Of a stretch of DNA of 64,000 bases, positions 42,355 to 52,308 are shown one piece after another. Origin of the DNA: Rhodomicrobium lacus (GTDB lineage Bacteria; Pseudomonadota; Alphaproteobacteria; Rhizobiales; Rhodomicrobiaceae); contig NZ_RZNF01000012.1 in the NCBI RefSeq assembly GCF_003992725.1, positions 310,001-374,000 on the forward strand, read 5' to 3'. Below the pieces are notes generated by a model. The model ran no database searches. It was not told the DNA's origin and saw only the letters and a list, made by a program, of their open reading frames with translations. The position numbers and the translations under genes are program-made. How positions within the stretch are numbered: position 1 is the first letter of the stretch; the number at the start of each line of letters is the position of its first letter.

Positions 42355-44490
42355 TTACCGGCCGGGACGACGATTGCGGCCGCTCTTGCCGCGCTGCTTG
42401 ACGGACTTCTTGCTCGCGAGGTTGCCTCTTGGCGCGACGGGAGCCTGCGCAGCCGGTCGTGCGGTTGCGGAATCGGTCTGCTGCGGCTTGTCGATCACGG
42501 CCTGTTCGCCCGCGGCCGTGGATGCGGCCTCGTTAGCTTCGGCGGCTTCTGCAACAGGCGCCGTCACCTCGGCCTTTGCGGGCGGCACGGACGAAGGCTT
42601 GCCGTCGGCGGCCTTGCCAGGACGAACCGGCTCCGCCTTCGGCTTGTGAGCGGCCTCATGAGATCCATGCTTTGCAGCGCCGTTCGCGCGCTTGAGCCCG
42701 ATCTGCTGGAGCAGGTCCATGGTCTTGTCCTGGCGCTTCATGATCAGCGCCTGCTGCGCGAAGGTCAGGATGTTGTTCCATGTCCAGTAGAGGATCAGGC
42801 CGGCCTGGAAGGGCGCAAGCATGAAGGTGAACAGCACCGGCATCCAGGCAAAGATCTTCTGCTGGATCGGGTCCGGCGGCGTCGGGTTCAGCCGCATCTG
42901 GAGCCACATCGAAAGGCCCATGATGAGCGGCAGCGCGCCAAGCATCAGGAAGTGCGGCGGCGACCACGGGATGAGACCGAAGAGAGTGAAGATATTCGTC
43001 GGATCGGGGGCGGAAAGGTCGTGGATCCAGCCATAGAAAGGCGCGTGCCGCATCTCGATGGAGACGAGCAGGACCTTGTAAAGCGCGAAGAACACCGGGA
43101 TCTGAACGAGGATCGGCAGGCAGCCCGCAGCCGGATTGACCTTCTCCTTCTTGTAGAGGGCCATCATGGCCTGCTGCTGGCGCGGCTTGTCGTCCTTGAA
43201 GCGCTCCTGGATCTTCTTCATTTCCGGCTGAAGCATCTTCAGCTTGTTCATCGCCGAATACGACTTGTTGGCGAGCGGGAAGAACAGAAGCTTCACGAGA
43301 ACCGTCGTCAGGAGGATCGCGATGCCGAAATTGCCGACATGCTGATACAGCCAGTTGAGCAGATGATAAAGCGGCTGGGTGAGGAAGGGGAACCAGCCCC
43401 AGTCGACGAGCTTGTCGAAGCGGTCGATCTTGTTGTCTTCCATGTACTGATCGACGAGCGCGACCTGCTTCGCGCCCGCGAACAGCTTGTTCGTGAAGGT
43501 TTCGGCGGCGCCCGGAGCGACCGTGACCGGATTTTCACTGAATTCGACGAAGAAATCCTTCTGCGGTGTGCCAAAGAGCCGGGCCGTCAGAGGTTTGGAC
43601 TGGTCGGGAACGAGCACCGCCGCCCAATATTGGTCGGTGAAGCCGAGCCAGCCGCCCTTGTCGGAGATGATCTCCTTCGACGCGCCCTTGTTGTTATCGG
43701 CGGCGGGGTCGAAATTCTTGATCGCGGCGGAATAGGTCAATTCCTTCAGCCCCGCGTCCTTGAAGAGGCCGATCAGCCCCTCATGCAGCACGGAATAACC
43801 GAAAAGGTTCGTCGGCTCGTAGAGGCGCGCCACCTCGGCGCGAGGCCGAAGCGTGACAGGCTTGCCTGACTTGTTCTCCACCGTGTCGGTGATGGTGAAC
43901 ATGTAGTGTTCGTCGAGCGCGATCGCGCGCTTGAAGAGGAGGCCCTTGCCGTTGTCATACGTCAGCGTGACGGGCTTGCCGGGAGCAAGAGCGCCCGAGC
44001 CCTCTTGCTTCCACTCCGTGTCAGGGCCGGGAACGGGAATGTCGGCCTGGTCGGTATACCAGCCGGTGTAGGCATAGAAGGGTTCGGGGCTGCCCGCTGG
44101 CGAAAGAAGCGTGACCGGCGGGCTGTTCGGGTCGACCGTCTGCCGATACTGCTTCAGCACGACGTCATCGACGCTGCCGCCCTTGAGGTTGATCGAGCCG
44201 GTGAGCGAAGAGGTGTCGAACGCGATGCGCTTGGATCTGTCGGCGAGAGCTGCCTCGCGAGACATGAATTTCGGCGTCGAGGGCACCGGGATCGCCGATG
44301 ACGCGCGCGGAGCAATCGCCGCGCCCGCTGGTGCGGAGGGGTCCACGCCTTGCTCGGCGGCTTTTTGCTGCGCCTCGATGGCCTGCTGGCGCGCCTTGTC
44401 CGATGCGGGCTTCATGTAGAGGAACTGCCAGCCAAGCAGCACGGAAAGCGAAAGCGCAATCGCGATGATGAAGTTTCTGTTGTTGTCCAT
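42355..44490 (-). CDS. yidC: Membrane protein insertase YidC
   Basis: 711 residues from ATG 44488-44490 (MDNNRNFIIAIALSLSVLLGWQF, in part; the usual TM1 start). A large periplasmic domain (about 60-370) follows, then the conserved insertase core with FFPLANKSYSAMNKLKMLQPEMKKI (in part) and GWIHDLSAPDP, ending at NILTFAQQALIMKRQ. It inserts and folds inner-membrane proteins. After the core there is a 120-residue Ala/Lys/Pro tail ending SVKQRGKSGRNRRPGR, longer and more basic than in most YidC and likely to touch the ribosome. Confidence 0.95.
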   Translation of the reverse strand: MDNNRNFIIAIALSLSVLLGWQFLYMKPASDKARQQAIEAQQKAAEQGVDPSAPAGAAIAPRASSAIPVPSTPKFMSREAALADRSKRIAFDTSSLTGSINLKGGSVDDVVLKQYRQTVDPNSPPVTLLSPAGSPEPFYAYTGWYTDQADIPVPGPDTEWKQEGSGALAPGKPVTLTYDNGKGLLFKRAIALDEHYMFTITDTVENKSGKPVTLRPRAEVARLYEPTNLFGYSVLHEGLIGLFKDAGLKELTYSAAIKNFDPAADNNKGASKEIISDKGGWLGFTDQYWAAVLVPDQSKPLTARLFGTPQKDFFVEFSENPVTVAPGAAETFTNKLFAGAKQVALVDQYMEDNKIDRFDKLVDWGWFPFLTQPLYHLLNWLYQHVGNFGIAILLTTVLVKLLFFPLANKSYSAMNKLKMLQPEMKKIQERFKDDKPRQQQAMMALYKKEKVNPAAGCLPILVQIPVFFALYKVLLVSIEMRHAPFYGWIHDLSAPDPTNIFTLFGLIPWSPPHFLMLGALPLIMGLSMWLQMRLNPTPPDPIQQKIFAWMPVLFTFMLAPFQAGLILYWTWNNILTFAQQALIMKRQDKTMDLLQQIGLKRANGAAKHGSHEAAHKPKAEPVRPGKAADGKPSSVPPAKAEVTAPVAEAAEANEAASTAAGEQAVIDKPQQTDSATARPAAQAPVAPRGNLASKKSVKQRGKSGRNRRPGR

Positions 44491-44619
44491 GAACCCGCTC
44501 AGAAGAACCGTTCGATGCGCGCCACGCGATCGAAGAAAGACTGCCAATCCGTTCAGCCAAATCGCTTTAGCCGGTTCCCGACTTCGTGGGAAGACAATCC
44601 GGCTTTTGCGGCGCAGCGA

Positions 44620-45018
44620 TCACGGGGCAGGGTTATTTTCCTTGTCGGCGCGCGCCGGCTGGCCCACTTTATGGAATGCACGCCGCATATCCGCAAGTAG
44701 ATCTTCGAATTTTCTGGTCAGCGCGAAGGCGCGGCCAATGATCACGTAATCCAGATTCGGCAGCGCGGCTTCCCCGAAAGTCAGGCGAACGGCTTCCTTG
44801 AGGCGGCGTCGCGCGCGATTGCGGTCGACGGCCTTGCCCCTTTTCCTGCCGCCCTCGCCTTCGACGGCGACCGACTTTCCCGACACGGTGAATCCGAAGC
44901 GCGGACCTTGGTTTTCGGCGTCCGCGCGCGCGAGGGCCTGCATGATGAACGCAGGCGTCACCCATTTGCGGCCCTTCTGAACGCGCTTGAATTCCGCGCG
45001 CGTCTTCAGCGTTTCCAT
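44620..45018 (-). CDS. rnpA: Ribonuclease P protein component
   Basis: 132 residues with METLKTRAEFKRVQKGRKW at the start and the RNR motif in DRNRARRRLKEAVRL, the RNase P RNA-binding signature. It aids 5' maturation of tRNAs. It starts 22 bp after rpmH, the standard order. Confidence 0.93.
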   Translation of the reverse strand: METLKTRAEFKRVQKGRKWVTPAFIMQALARADAENQGPRFGFTVSGKSVAVEGEGGRKRGKAVDRNRARRRLKEAVRLTFGEAALPNLDYVIIGRAFALTRKFEDLLADMRRAFHKVGQPARADKENNPAP

Positions 45019-45040
45019 GGCCGCAGCGCTTTCGGACGGC

Positions 45041-45178
45041 TTAAGCCGAGAGCTTCGTGCGTCCGCGCGAGCGACGGCGCGACAGCACCGCCCGGCCCTG
45101 CTTGGTAGACATGCGGGCGCGGAAGCCGTGTTTGCGTTTCCGGCGCAGATTGCTCGGTTGATAGGTTCTTTTGCTCAT
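45041..45178 (-). CDS. rpmH: 50S ribosomal protein L34
   Basis: 45 codons: [19 protein letters not shown], then [26 protein letters not shown], the almost invariant L34 sequence. ATG at 45176-45178, TAA at 45041-45043. First gene of the rpmH-rnpA-yidC-engB block. Confidence 0.97.
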   Translation of the reverse strand: MSKRTYQPSNLRRKRKHGFRARMSTKQGRAVLSRRRSRGRTKLSA

Positions 45179-45324
45179 GACAAGGCGCTTTCTCTCTTAA
45201 ACGCCATAGATAGGGCGTTTTGGCGGCTCGCGTCAATTGCGCGATGGCGAGAAATGAGAGCCCCGGTGGATCAAGTTGCCGTTTTATTACGCCACTTGCT
45301 CACCGGGATCCGAAAAAGCCTCGG

Positions 45325-46653
45325 TTAATCTGCTTTCGCGCTCTGCCCCGCGCCTGCACCTGTCACACGCCACACGACATTGCCCACGTCGTCGGCGACG
45401 AGCAGCGCTCCGTCCTTGTCGAAGGTCACGCCCACGGGGCGCCCGAGCGCCTCGTCGTTCTGGCTGAGGAAACCCGTCAGCACGTCGACGGGCATCCCGT
45501 TCGGCTTTCCGTTTTCGAAGGGCACGAAGATCACCTTGTAGCCGCTCTTCGGTTTGCGGTTCCACGAGCCGTGCTGCCCGATGAACGCCCCGTTAGCGAA
45601 GGGCTTGGGCAATCTGCTGCCTTCCGCGAAGGTCAGCCCGAGTGACGCGGTGTGACTTCCGAGCGCGTAATCCGGCACAATGGCCTTTTCCACGAGATCG
45701 GGCCGCTGCGGTTGCACGCGCTCGTCGACATGCTTCCCCCAGTAACTGTAGGGCCAGCCGTAGAAGCCGCCTTCCTTCACGCTCGTCAGGTAATCGGGCG
45801 GAAGGTCGCTGCCGAGTTCGTCGCGCTCGTTCACCGCCGCCCAGAGCACGCCGGTTTGCGGCTCTATGGCCATGCCGACGGGATTGCGGATGCCGCTCGC
45901 GAACACCCGATGCTGGCCGGTCGCAACGTCGACCTCCCAGATCATGGCGCGATCCTTCTCAAGCTCCATGCCGTTTTCGCCAATATTGCTGTTCGAGCCG
46001 ATTGCGACAAAAAGCTTCGTGCCGTCCTTGCTGGCGACGATGTTCTTCGTCCAGTGGTGGTTAAGCTCTCCCGGAAGGTCTGTCAGCTTCTCGCCCGCAG
46101 CCGTGATCTTCGTCTGCCCCTCCTGATAGGGATATTTCACGATCGAATTGGCGTTGGCGACATAGAAGGTGTCGCCGATCAGCACCATGCCGAAGGGCGA
46201 GAACAGATTTTCCAGGAACACCTCGCGTGTTTTCGCCTCGCCGTTCGGGCCGACGCCGCGCAGGAGCGTGATGCGGTTCGCACTGCCACGGTTCGAACCC
46301 GCCATCTTCATGACCTTGCCCTGTACCCAGTTGCGGAAGCCCTTGGCCTCCTTGGGCGGCGCGTCGCTTTCGGCCACCAGCACGTCGCCGTTCGGCAGCA
46401 CATAAAGCCAGCGCGGGTGATCGAGATGGCGAGCAAGCGCCGCGACCTGTAGCCCTTCGGCGGGTTTCGGCTTCTGGCCTTCGCCCCAGCCCCTTGCGAT
46501 GGCGATGTTTACCGTGGGAAGCGTGGTTTCCTGCGGCGGCGGCAGATTGGGGTTCGGCCCCATCCCTTCCGAGACGGGCGTGGCGGTCTGGCTCTCACAG
46601 GCGGAGAGCGCAACTGCGGCGAACCCCATGGCGAAGAGTGTCCTTGTCGACTT
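45325..46653 (-). CDS. Lipoprotein of the PQQ-dependent sugar (sorbosone) dehydrogenase family
   Basis: GTG 46651-46653 with GGAAGG upstream gives a lipoprotein signal ending LSACES; 442 residues. Six-bladed propeller of the soluble glucose/sorbosone dehydrogenase family: [21 protein letters not shown], then [42 protein letters not shown] and [21 protein letters not shown] (pieces). Such proteins oxidise sugars or sugar-like aldoses in the periplasm using PQQ. Substrate unknown; no PQQ synthesis genes in the window. Confidence 0.82.
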   Translation of the reverse strand, partial: KSTRTLFAMGFAAVALSACESQTATPVSEGMGPNPNLPPPQETTLPTVNIAIARGWGEGQKPKPAEGLQVAALARHLDHPRWLYVLPNGDVLVAESDAPPKEAKGFRNWVQGKVMKMAGSNRGSANRITLLRGVGPNGEAKTREVFLENLFSPFGMVLIGDTFYVANANSIVKYPYQEGQTKITAAGEKLTDLPGELNHHWTKNIVASKDGTKLFVAIGSNSNIGENGMELEKDRAMIWEVDVATGQHRVFASGIRNPVGMAIEPQTGVLWAAVNERDELGSDLPPDYLTSVKEGGFYGWPYSYWGKHVDERVQPQRPDLVEKAIVPDYALGSHTASLGLTFAEGSRLPKPFANGAFIGQHGSWNRKPKSGYKVIFVPFENGKPNGMPVDVLTGFLSQNDEALGRPVGVTFDKDGALLVADDVGNVVWRVTGAGAGQSAKAD

Positions 46654-46712
46654 CACGGCATAACCTTCCCTATTCTTCGAGAGGAAAAGGGCTCGGAAGC
46701 CGCCATGTTCCC

Positions 46713-47942
46713 TCAAGCCCGGGAGAGGAAGCCAAGTGCCCCCTGTCCCGCCGCTGCCCCGGTCGAGAACGCCGCCTGCAAGAGATAGCCGCCGGTCGGC
46801 GCTTCGTAGTCCAGCATTTCGCCGGCAATGAAGACGCCCGGCTTCTTGCGAAGCATGAAGCCGTCCAGTTCCGCGAAGGGCACGCCGCCAGCCGATGAGA
46901 TGGCTCGCTCGATGGGCGCAGGCGCGGTGAGCGGCAGGCGAACGCCTTTGATGAGACGTGCAAGCTCGGCCGCGTCGAGATCGGCGAGAGGCGAACCGCC
47001 CCGCACGGCTTCTTCGTAAAGCAGGCCGATGGCGACGGGTGCGAGCTTTGCCGCCTTGCGAAGATACGCCGAAAGCGTTTGCTTGCCGCGTGGCCTCGAA
47101 AGCGCAGCTTCCAGAGCCCCGGCTTCGATCCCCGGACGCAGATCGATCACAAGCTCGGCCCCGCCGTTGCGCGCAAGGCCATCGCGCAAGGCCGCCGAAA
47201 GCGCGTAGATCGCGCCGCCCTCGATGCCCGCTTTCGTGATGACAGCGTCGCCGCGCACGCTCTGTCCTTCAAACGAAAACGCGGCGCCCTTCAGCGGCTC
47301 GCCCTCGAAGCGCGCGACGAAGATGTCTGAAAGGTCCGCCACAAAGCCGCAATTCGACGGTTTGAGCGGCGTGACATCGATGCCTTGACGTTCGAAGATC
47401 GGCACCCAGCGGCCATCGGAACCAAGGCGCGGCCAGCTCGCCCCGCCAAGCGCGAGGATCGTGACATCGGCGCGAATGCTCAACGCTCCGTCGGGCGTAT
47501 CGAACAACAGCGCCCCGGACTCGTCCCAGCCCCGCCAGCGGCGACGCTGGCGGAAGGCAACCCCGAGGGCTCGAAGCCGCCCGAGCCATGCGCGCAACAG
47601 CGGCGACGCCTTCATCGCCTTGGGGAACACGCGCCCGCTCGTGCCGATGAACGTTTCCTGCCCCAGCGCGTTGCACCATGCGACGAGCGCGGACGGCGGA
47701 AACGCCTCGATAGCGCCTCGCAGATGCGGCTCCGCCGCGCCGTAGCGCGAGAGAAAGCGCGATATCTCCTCGCTATGCGTGAGGTTCAGGCCGCCGCGCC
47801 CGGCGAGCAGAAACTTGCGCCCGACGCTCGGCACCGCGTCGTACACGGTCACGGCGACGCCCGCGTTCGCGAGCACCTCCGCCGCCATCAGCCCCGCCGG
47901 ACCGCCGCCGATGACGGCAGCCGTCTTTCCCGTCTCACCCAT
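46713..47942 (-). CDS. HI0933-family flavoprotein (TIGR03862-like)
   Basis: 409 residues from ATG 47940-47942, overlapping the upstream permease stop by 8 bp. FAD-binding [17 protein letters not shown] at the start, the family motif [18 protein letters not shown] (in part GRGGLNLTH), [16 protein letters not shown], and the C-terminal [21 protein letters not shown] (in part). YhiN/HI0933 proteins are conserved oxidoreductases of unclear substrate; a role in RNA or sulfur chemistry has been suggested for relatives. Confidence 0.85.
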   Translation of the reverse strand: MGETGKTAAVIGGGPAGLMAAEVLANAGVAVTVYDAVPSVGRKFLLAGRGGLNLTHSEEISRFLSRYGAAEPHLRGAIEAFPPSALVAWCNALGQETFIGTSGRVFPKAMKASPLLRAWLGRLRALGVAFRQRRRWRGWDESGALLFDTPDGALSIRADVTILALGGASWPRLGSDGRWVPIFERQGIDVTPLKPSNCGFVADLSDIFVARFEGEPLKGAAFSFEGQSVRGDAVITKAGIEGGAIYALSAALRDGLARNGGAELVIDLRPGIEAGALEAALSRPRGKQTLSAYLRKAAKLAPVAIGLLYEEAVRGGSPLADLDAAELARLIKGVRLPLTAPAPIERAISSAGGVPFAELDGFMLRKKPGVFIAGEMLDYEAPTGGYLLQAAFSTGAAAGQGALGFLSRA

Positions 47943-49017
47943 AGCGCCCACTCACCTCCATGTGTCGCGCGACAAAGCGCGCGAGCGGCGGCCCGATCAT
48001 GAGGATGATCAGAAAACGAATGGTTTGCAGCGCCATGACAAAGGGCACATCGACATTCGTGGACGCCGCGATGATGGCAACCGAGTCCATGCCGCCGGGG
48101 CTCGTCGCGAGATAGGCCGTCAGCGCATCGATGCCGAGCGTCTCGGTGAGAAGCCACGCGAGCAAGGCCGAAAACGCAATCAGCGACGCGACCGAAAGGA
48201 GAATCTTCGGCAGCGCGCGAAACGCATGGGCGAGGATGGCCGGCGTGAAGCACAGACCGACATTCCAGCCGAGCAGCGCATAGGTCGCCGCCATCAGCCA
48301 TTTCGGCAGTTCGATGTGGACGAGCCCGGCGAGGTTGAGCGCGGACCCCGCGAGGAGCGCGAGCAGCATCGCGCCGGAAGGAAAACGAGAGGCGCGGCCG
48401 AGAACGGCGCAGACGCCCGCGAGCGCCAGCGTCACGGCGAAGGCGCGCTCGTCAACGGCGGGAAACCAGGTGATTTCCGGGTGTGGAATGCCCGTCGAAT
48501 GCGCCCAGAAAGTCGCCACGACCGAGGCGAGGCTCGCCACGCAGGCCACGCGGAAATATTGCATGAAGGCGACGAGCCGCGCGTCCGCGCCGAACTCGCC
48601 CGCCATGATCACCATCGCGCCCGCTGCGCCCGGCCACGATCCCCATACGCTCGTCGTCCCCGGCATTGCACGCCAGCGGCTCATGGCCCAGCCGAGCAGG
48701 CTCGACGCCGCGATGATCGCGAAGACGACGCCAAGGATGATCGGCCATTCCTTCGCAAAGGACTGAAGGATCGACGGCGTGATCGCGCTTGCGATGAAAA
48801 GCCCCATCAGCGCCTGCGCGCCGACATACGGCACGCTCGCCACGCGGATCGTTGCGCCCTTGACGCCGAGCAACACGCCCGCCGCCATCGGCCCCAGAAA
48901 CACCGCCGCCGGGATGCCCGCGAGGTCGAGGAGCGCCGCGAACGCCGCCGAAGAAAGCGCGAGCAACAGCCACTGCCGGGCTCGCGGCAGCGTTTCAAGG
49001 CGGGTGAACGGGTTCAA
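47935..49017 (-). CDS. AbrB-family membrane protein (ammonia-monooxygenase-like permease)
   Basis: A TTG at 49015-49017 has GGGAG at good spacing; a GTG at 49026 is the alternative; the longer frame upstream has no similarity. About 360 residues and ten helices in two repeated halves, each with a GWNVGLCFT/ GAQALMGLFIASAIT-type segment, TTSVWGSWPGAAGAMVIMAGEFGAD and SPGGMDSVAIIA (pieces). This is the AbrB/DUF (AmoA-like) permease family of unknown cargo. Coupled to the flavoprotein gene by overlap. Confidence 0.72.
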   Translation of the reverse strand: MNPFTRLETLPRARQWLLLALSSAAFAALLDLAGIPAAVFLGPMAAGVLLGVKGATIRVASVPYVGAQALMGLFIASAITPSILQSFAKEWPIILGVVFAIIAASSLLGWAMSRWRAMPGTTSVWGSWPGAAGAMVIMAGEFGADARLVAFMQYFRVACVASLASVVATFWAHSTGIPHPEITWFPAVDERAFAVTLALAGVCAVLGRASRFPSGAMLLALLAGSALNLAGLVHIELPKWLMAATYALLGWNVGLCFTPAILAHAFRALPKILLSVASLIAFSALLAWLLTETLGIDALTAYLATSPGGMDSVAIIAASTNVDVPFVMALQTIRFLIILMIGPPLARFVARHMEVSGRYG

Positions 49018-49392
49018 ATGCGACACTCCCGGGCAGCATCGGCGCGGCCCAAGCCCCGCATCTACCGCGCGCTTGCGGCAAAGGCAATCCGGCGTTGGGC
49101 GTGGCCTTATCTTACGGCTCGATGCGCTGTCGATGAACCACTGCGGGAAATCAAGGTCATTGCGAAGCGGAGGTTCGGGCAGCAGCCATGCGCTTAGTCC
49201 CCAATTCTCTTTCGCGGTGTTGAAAAGGCCACGCAAGTCTCGCGAAGGCTCGCAGGCAGGGCTAATTTGGGCCGAAGTGATTCTCGGCAAGCACTCTGCC
49301 TTCGTTGCGTCTCATCCCGCTGCGATTGTGCACTGCACAATGAGCCGTTATCCTGCTCAAGCATGGCGCCCGTGCGCCGGAAGTGGAATTCG
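49018..49392. other. Divergent gap between permease and hydrolase
   Basis: 375 bp holding both promoters. Open frames from either side extend into it but show no conserved residues. No clear inverted repeat. Confidence 0.45.
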
Positions 49393-50403
49393 ATGTCAGA
49401 GAAACCGCGTCTTTGCAGCTTTCAAAGCCTCGGTCCCAACGGCTTTCACGAGGTTGCCTATACCGAATGGGGCGACCCGCAAAACCCGCATCTCGTTTTC
49501 TGCGTGCATGGCTTCACGCGCAACAGCCGCGATTTCGATGTCCTTGCGGAAAACCTCGCCGATGAATGCCATGTGGTTTGCATGGATGTTGCCGGGCGCG
49601 GGCGAAGCGAATGGCTGCCAAAGAAAAGCGATTATTCCTTCTCGCTTTACCTCACGGACGCGGCCGCGCTTCTGGCGCGCGTCACCGCCCCGGCTCCACC
49701 GCCAACCGGCCTGAAGCGGGTTTTCAGGCGCGCCAGCCCGAAGCCGAAGCGCCATGTCGACTGGATCGGCACTTCGATGGGGGGCCTCATTGGCATGATG
49801 CTCGCCGCGCGGCGGAATTCGCCGATCCGCAGGCTCATCCTGAACGACGTGGGGCCGCTGGTGCCTTGGCCTGCCCTCATGCGCATGAAGAAAGCGCAGA
49901 CCGGGCTCGGCCGCTCCTTCGCTTGCCTCGAAGATGTCGAGTTCCATCTTCGCGAAACGTGCGCTTCATTCGGTCCGCTCTCAGAAACGCAATGGCGGAA
50001 CGTGACGACCAACAGCGCTATCGAGCAGCGCGACGGTTCCTACGTCCTCGCTTTCGATCCCGCGATCATCACGCATATGCGCTCTGGCGGCGTTACGGGC
50101 GTTGCCTTCGGCAATGAGTTTCTGGCCGGTGTGGATCTTTGGCCGACCTATGAGGAGATCCGTTGCCCGACGCTCGTGCTGCGCGGCGCGGAAAGCGACC
50201 TTCTGCTCAGGAAAATCGCCGATGACATGACGCGGCGCGGACCTCGCGCGAAGATCGTCGAGTTCGAGGGAATCGGTCACGCGCCGTGGCTGATGGCGGA
50301 CGACCAGATTGCGGCGGTGCGCGATTTTTTGTTCGCAAGCGGTTTAAGAGCCCCGGCTGCTGAACCGGTTCGCTTGAAAAAGGTTGCGTTGCACCCGGCG
50401 TGA
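49393..50403 (+). CDS. Alpha/beta-hydrolase
   Basis: 336 residues from ATG 49393. Core: oxyanion motif VFCVHGFTRNSRDFD, VAGRGRSEW, nucleophile elbow GTSMGG (His of the usual GHSMGG replaced by Thr), acid region VLRGAESDLL, and catalytic His in GIGHAPWL. A short Pro/Arg-rich insertion (PAPPPTGLKRVFRRASPKPKR, about 95-118) interrupts the strand before the elbow, seen in some alphaproteobacterial homologues. Substrate unknown; candidates are small esters or lactones. Confidence 0.8.
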   Translation: MSEKPRLCSFQSLGPNGFHEVAYTEWGDPQNPHLVFCVHGFTRNSRDFDVLAENLADECHVVCMDVAGRGRSEWLPKKSDYSFSLYLTDAAALLARVTAPAPPPTGLKRVFRRASPKPKRHVDWIGTSMGGLIGMMLAARRNSPIRRLILNDVGPLVPWPALMRMKKAQTGLGRSFACLEDVEFHLRETCASFGPLSETQWRNVTTNSAIEQRDGSYVLAFDPAIITHMRSGGVTGVAFGNEFLAGVDLWPTYEEIRCPTLVLRGAESDLLLRKIADDMTRRGPRAKIVEFEGIGHAPWLMADDQIAAVRDFLFASGLRAPAAEPVRLKKVALHPA

Positions 50404-50422
50404 CCTCGGGAGAATTTTCAAT

Positions 50423-50457
50423 CGGCGCAAAACGAGGAAACGTCCGGGATTGCGCCG
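50423..50457. terminator. Stem-loop after the hydrolase gene
   Basis: CGGCGCAA (50423-50430) and TTGCGCCG (50450-50457) form a perfect 8-bp stem 20 bp past the stop. Confidence 0.5.
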
Positions 50458-50523
50458 GACCATAACACAGCGCGTTTCCGCATCCATAAACGCTCCGGGC
50501 CGGCGGCGGCTTCGCTGGAAGAA

Positions 50524-50559
50524 GTCTCGCGACCGACGACCGGCCGCGAGACAGGATTT
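50524..50559. terminator. Rho-independent terminator, plus direction
   Basis: GTCTCGCG (50524-50531) pairs with CGCGAGAC (50545-50552), followed by AGGATTTTTA. The T-run makes this the better terminator for the hydrolase; on the other strand it lies right after the secreted protein gene and can serve it as well. Confidence 0.65.
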
Positions 50560-51231
50560 TTATCGGGCTGCGGCGATGTCGAAGCCTTCTTCCTTACAGC
50601 TCACGGTGAGAAAATCATTGATTTCCTTGACCACGCCGTTTGCGATCACGCTGAAGTTCGCGTCGACCGCCGTCGCCGACCAGATTGCGGTCTTGGCCAG
50701 AATGGGCGCCTCGATGGTGCCCCAGTTCAACTGTGCCTTGGTCGCTCGACCGTTCTCGAAGGTGACGACCGGCTCGATCGACAGCTTGACATCGTAAGCG
50801 GCGCCCTCAGCCGGGTTCTTGTTGTCGAGCTTGCAGACGATGTCATGCTTCTTCAGCTTGAGCGTTGCGGATGATTTCGAGGCGGCCTGGCCGATTGCGT
50901 CGCGGTCGAGATTGATCTGCGCCGAACACTGCGCATGTCCCCATGGCCATGTCAGCTTGTCTCCAAGAAAGCGCGCTTGAATATTGGAGCCGAGCCACGT
51001 CTTCGTGACGTTGCACGAGATGGGCGCGCCGCCCTTCGCTTCGGCGAAAGCCTGGCAGATTTCGCGCTTGCACGCCTTGCGGTCTTCCTTTTCCTTGACG
51101 AGGCGCGCCTCAAGCTCCGGCGCGAGGGCCGGGGCGGGCGCCGCATCCTCCGCCGAAGCCGGGGCGGAAACTGTCAGAACCAGCGCGGCAGCGCCTGCGA
51201 GAAGTGCGAAATTTTTTATCCAGAGGGTCAT
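50560..51231 (-). CDS. Secreted protein of unknown function
   Basis: ATG 51229-51231 with GGAGAG upstream; signal peptide ends near ASAED; 223 residues. Four conserved-looking Cys (KACKREICQA, ISCNVTKTW, AQCSAQ, DIVCKLDN) and one near the C-terminus suggest disulfides. No family recognised. Separate from neighbours, with its own terminator. Confidence 0.6.
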   Translation of the reverse strand: MTLWIKNFALLAGAAALVLTVSAPASAEDAAPAPALAPELEARLVKEKEDRKACKREICQAFAEAKGGAPISCNVTKTWLGSNIQARFLGDKLTWPWGHAQCSAQINLDRDAIGQAASKSSATLKLKKHDIVCKLDNKNPAEGAAYDVKLSIEPVVTFENGRATKAQLNWGTIEAPILAKTAIWSATAVDANFSVIANGVVKEINDFLTVSCKEEGFDIAAAR

Positions 51232-51507
51232 GTTCTCTCCAGGAATTGTTGAGTTTGCATGCGATGTCTGCGGATCGGGCGATGGAAGGCGATACCACGC
51301 CCCGGCACGATGAGACCGCGCGATTTCTGCGGGGAGAGCCTGGGCCAGACAGACGCCTTGGTCAGATCGCGCGATCCGCCCGATGCGTCGCAAGCAATAG
51401 ACCGGGACTTGAATGCCTCCTGACGCGAGTAACCGAAAAATGTCCGCAAAGCAGGATCCTATTGAAATCAAGACAAAACCGTTCATTTTCGTCGAAGCGG
51501 TGATGCT

Positions 51508-52308
51508 CTAAAGCAAAGGAACCACGCTTGCAAGCGGAAGCATCTTGATGAACGTGGCGAAACCTTGCTTTACGGTGGAAGTAGACACGACGACGACATC
51601 GCCCGATTGCAGGGGCGGGTCGTCAGCGTTACCGCTGCGAATATCCGCAATATCATAGCGAATGGCTGATCTATTCCCGTCGGCAGTGCGAAAAACCGCG
51701 ACCGTTGAATCGGCCAAATCGTCAGTACCGCCAGCCTGCGCCACAGCCTGGATCAGGGACAGACCGCCGACGATGGGCACAACGCCCGGCTTTTTCACCG
51801 CGCCCTCCACGGTAACGCGCTGACTGTTATACTCCTTCACGAAAACGGTAATCTGCGGTTTCTGAAGATACGTCGCCCCGAGGAGCGCGGTAAGTTCCTG
51901 CTCGATTTCGCGCGCGGAACGGCCACCCGCCTGGATCTCGCCGACGAGCGGATAGTTGATCGTTCCCGCTTCGGACACCTGCACCGTCTTCGACAGGTCC
52001 GGAACCTTGAACACGGTTATATCAAGGACGTCGAGCGGTCCGACCTTGTAGGCTTTGCTCTTCGGATCGCTCATCGCGCCATAAGTGATGGCAGCATCCT
52101 TGAGGGCATCGGCTGCGCTCGGCTGCCTCACGGGAGCGCCCCGAGCCGCGACGTCCGCTTTCGGCGCAGCGGATTCGGCAGCTGAGGGCTTGCCTGCGAG
52201 AGATATCTTTTCGGCAGACGCGTCACTGAGCGAAGAGCCGCCACACGCGCCGACGAAGGCGGCGACCATCACCGGAGCCAGAAATCCGAACAGAGCCTTG
52301 ATCCCCAT
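51508..52308 (-). CDS. Polysaccharide export lipoprotein (Wza/GumB/ExoF family)
   Basis: Start ATG 52306-52308, lipobox FVGAC, 266 residues. Poly-export domain (KVGPLDVLDITVFKVPDLSKTVQVSEAGTINYPLVGEI, about 105-145; pieces quoted) and one SLBB domain (RVTVEGAVKKPGVVPIVGGLSLIQAVAQAGG). It forms the outer-membrane channel for capsule or exopolysaccharide. Its first 86 bp overlap the end of the upstream phosphatase gene. No polymerase, flippase or glycosyltransferase set follows in the window. Confidence 0.88.
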   Translation of the reverse strand: MGIKALFGFLAPVMVAAFVGACGGSSLSDASAEKISLAGKPSAAESAAPKADVAARGAPVRQPSAADALKDAAITYGAMSDPKSKAYKVGPLDVLDITVFKVPDLSKTVQVSEAGTINYPLVGEIQAGGRSAREIEQELTALLGATYLQKPQITVFVKEYNSQRVTVEGAVKKPGVVPIVGGLSLIQAVAQAGGTDDLADSTVAVFRTADGNRSAIRYDIADIRSGNADDPPLQSGDVVVVSTSTVKQGFATFIKMLPLASVVPLL

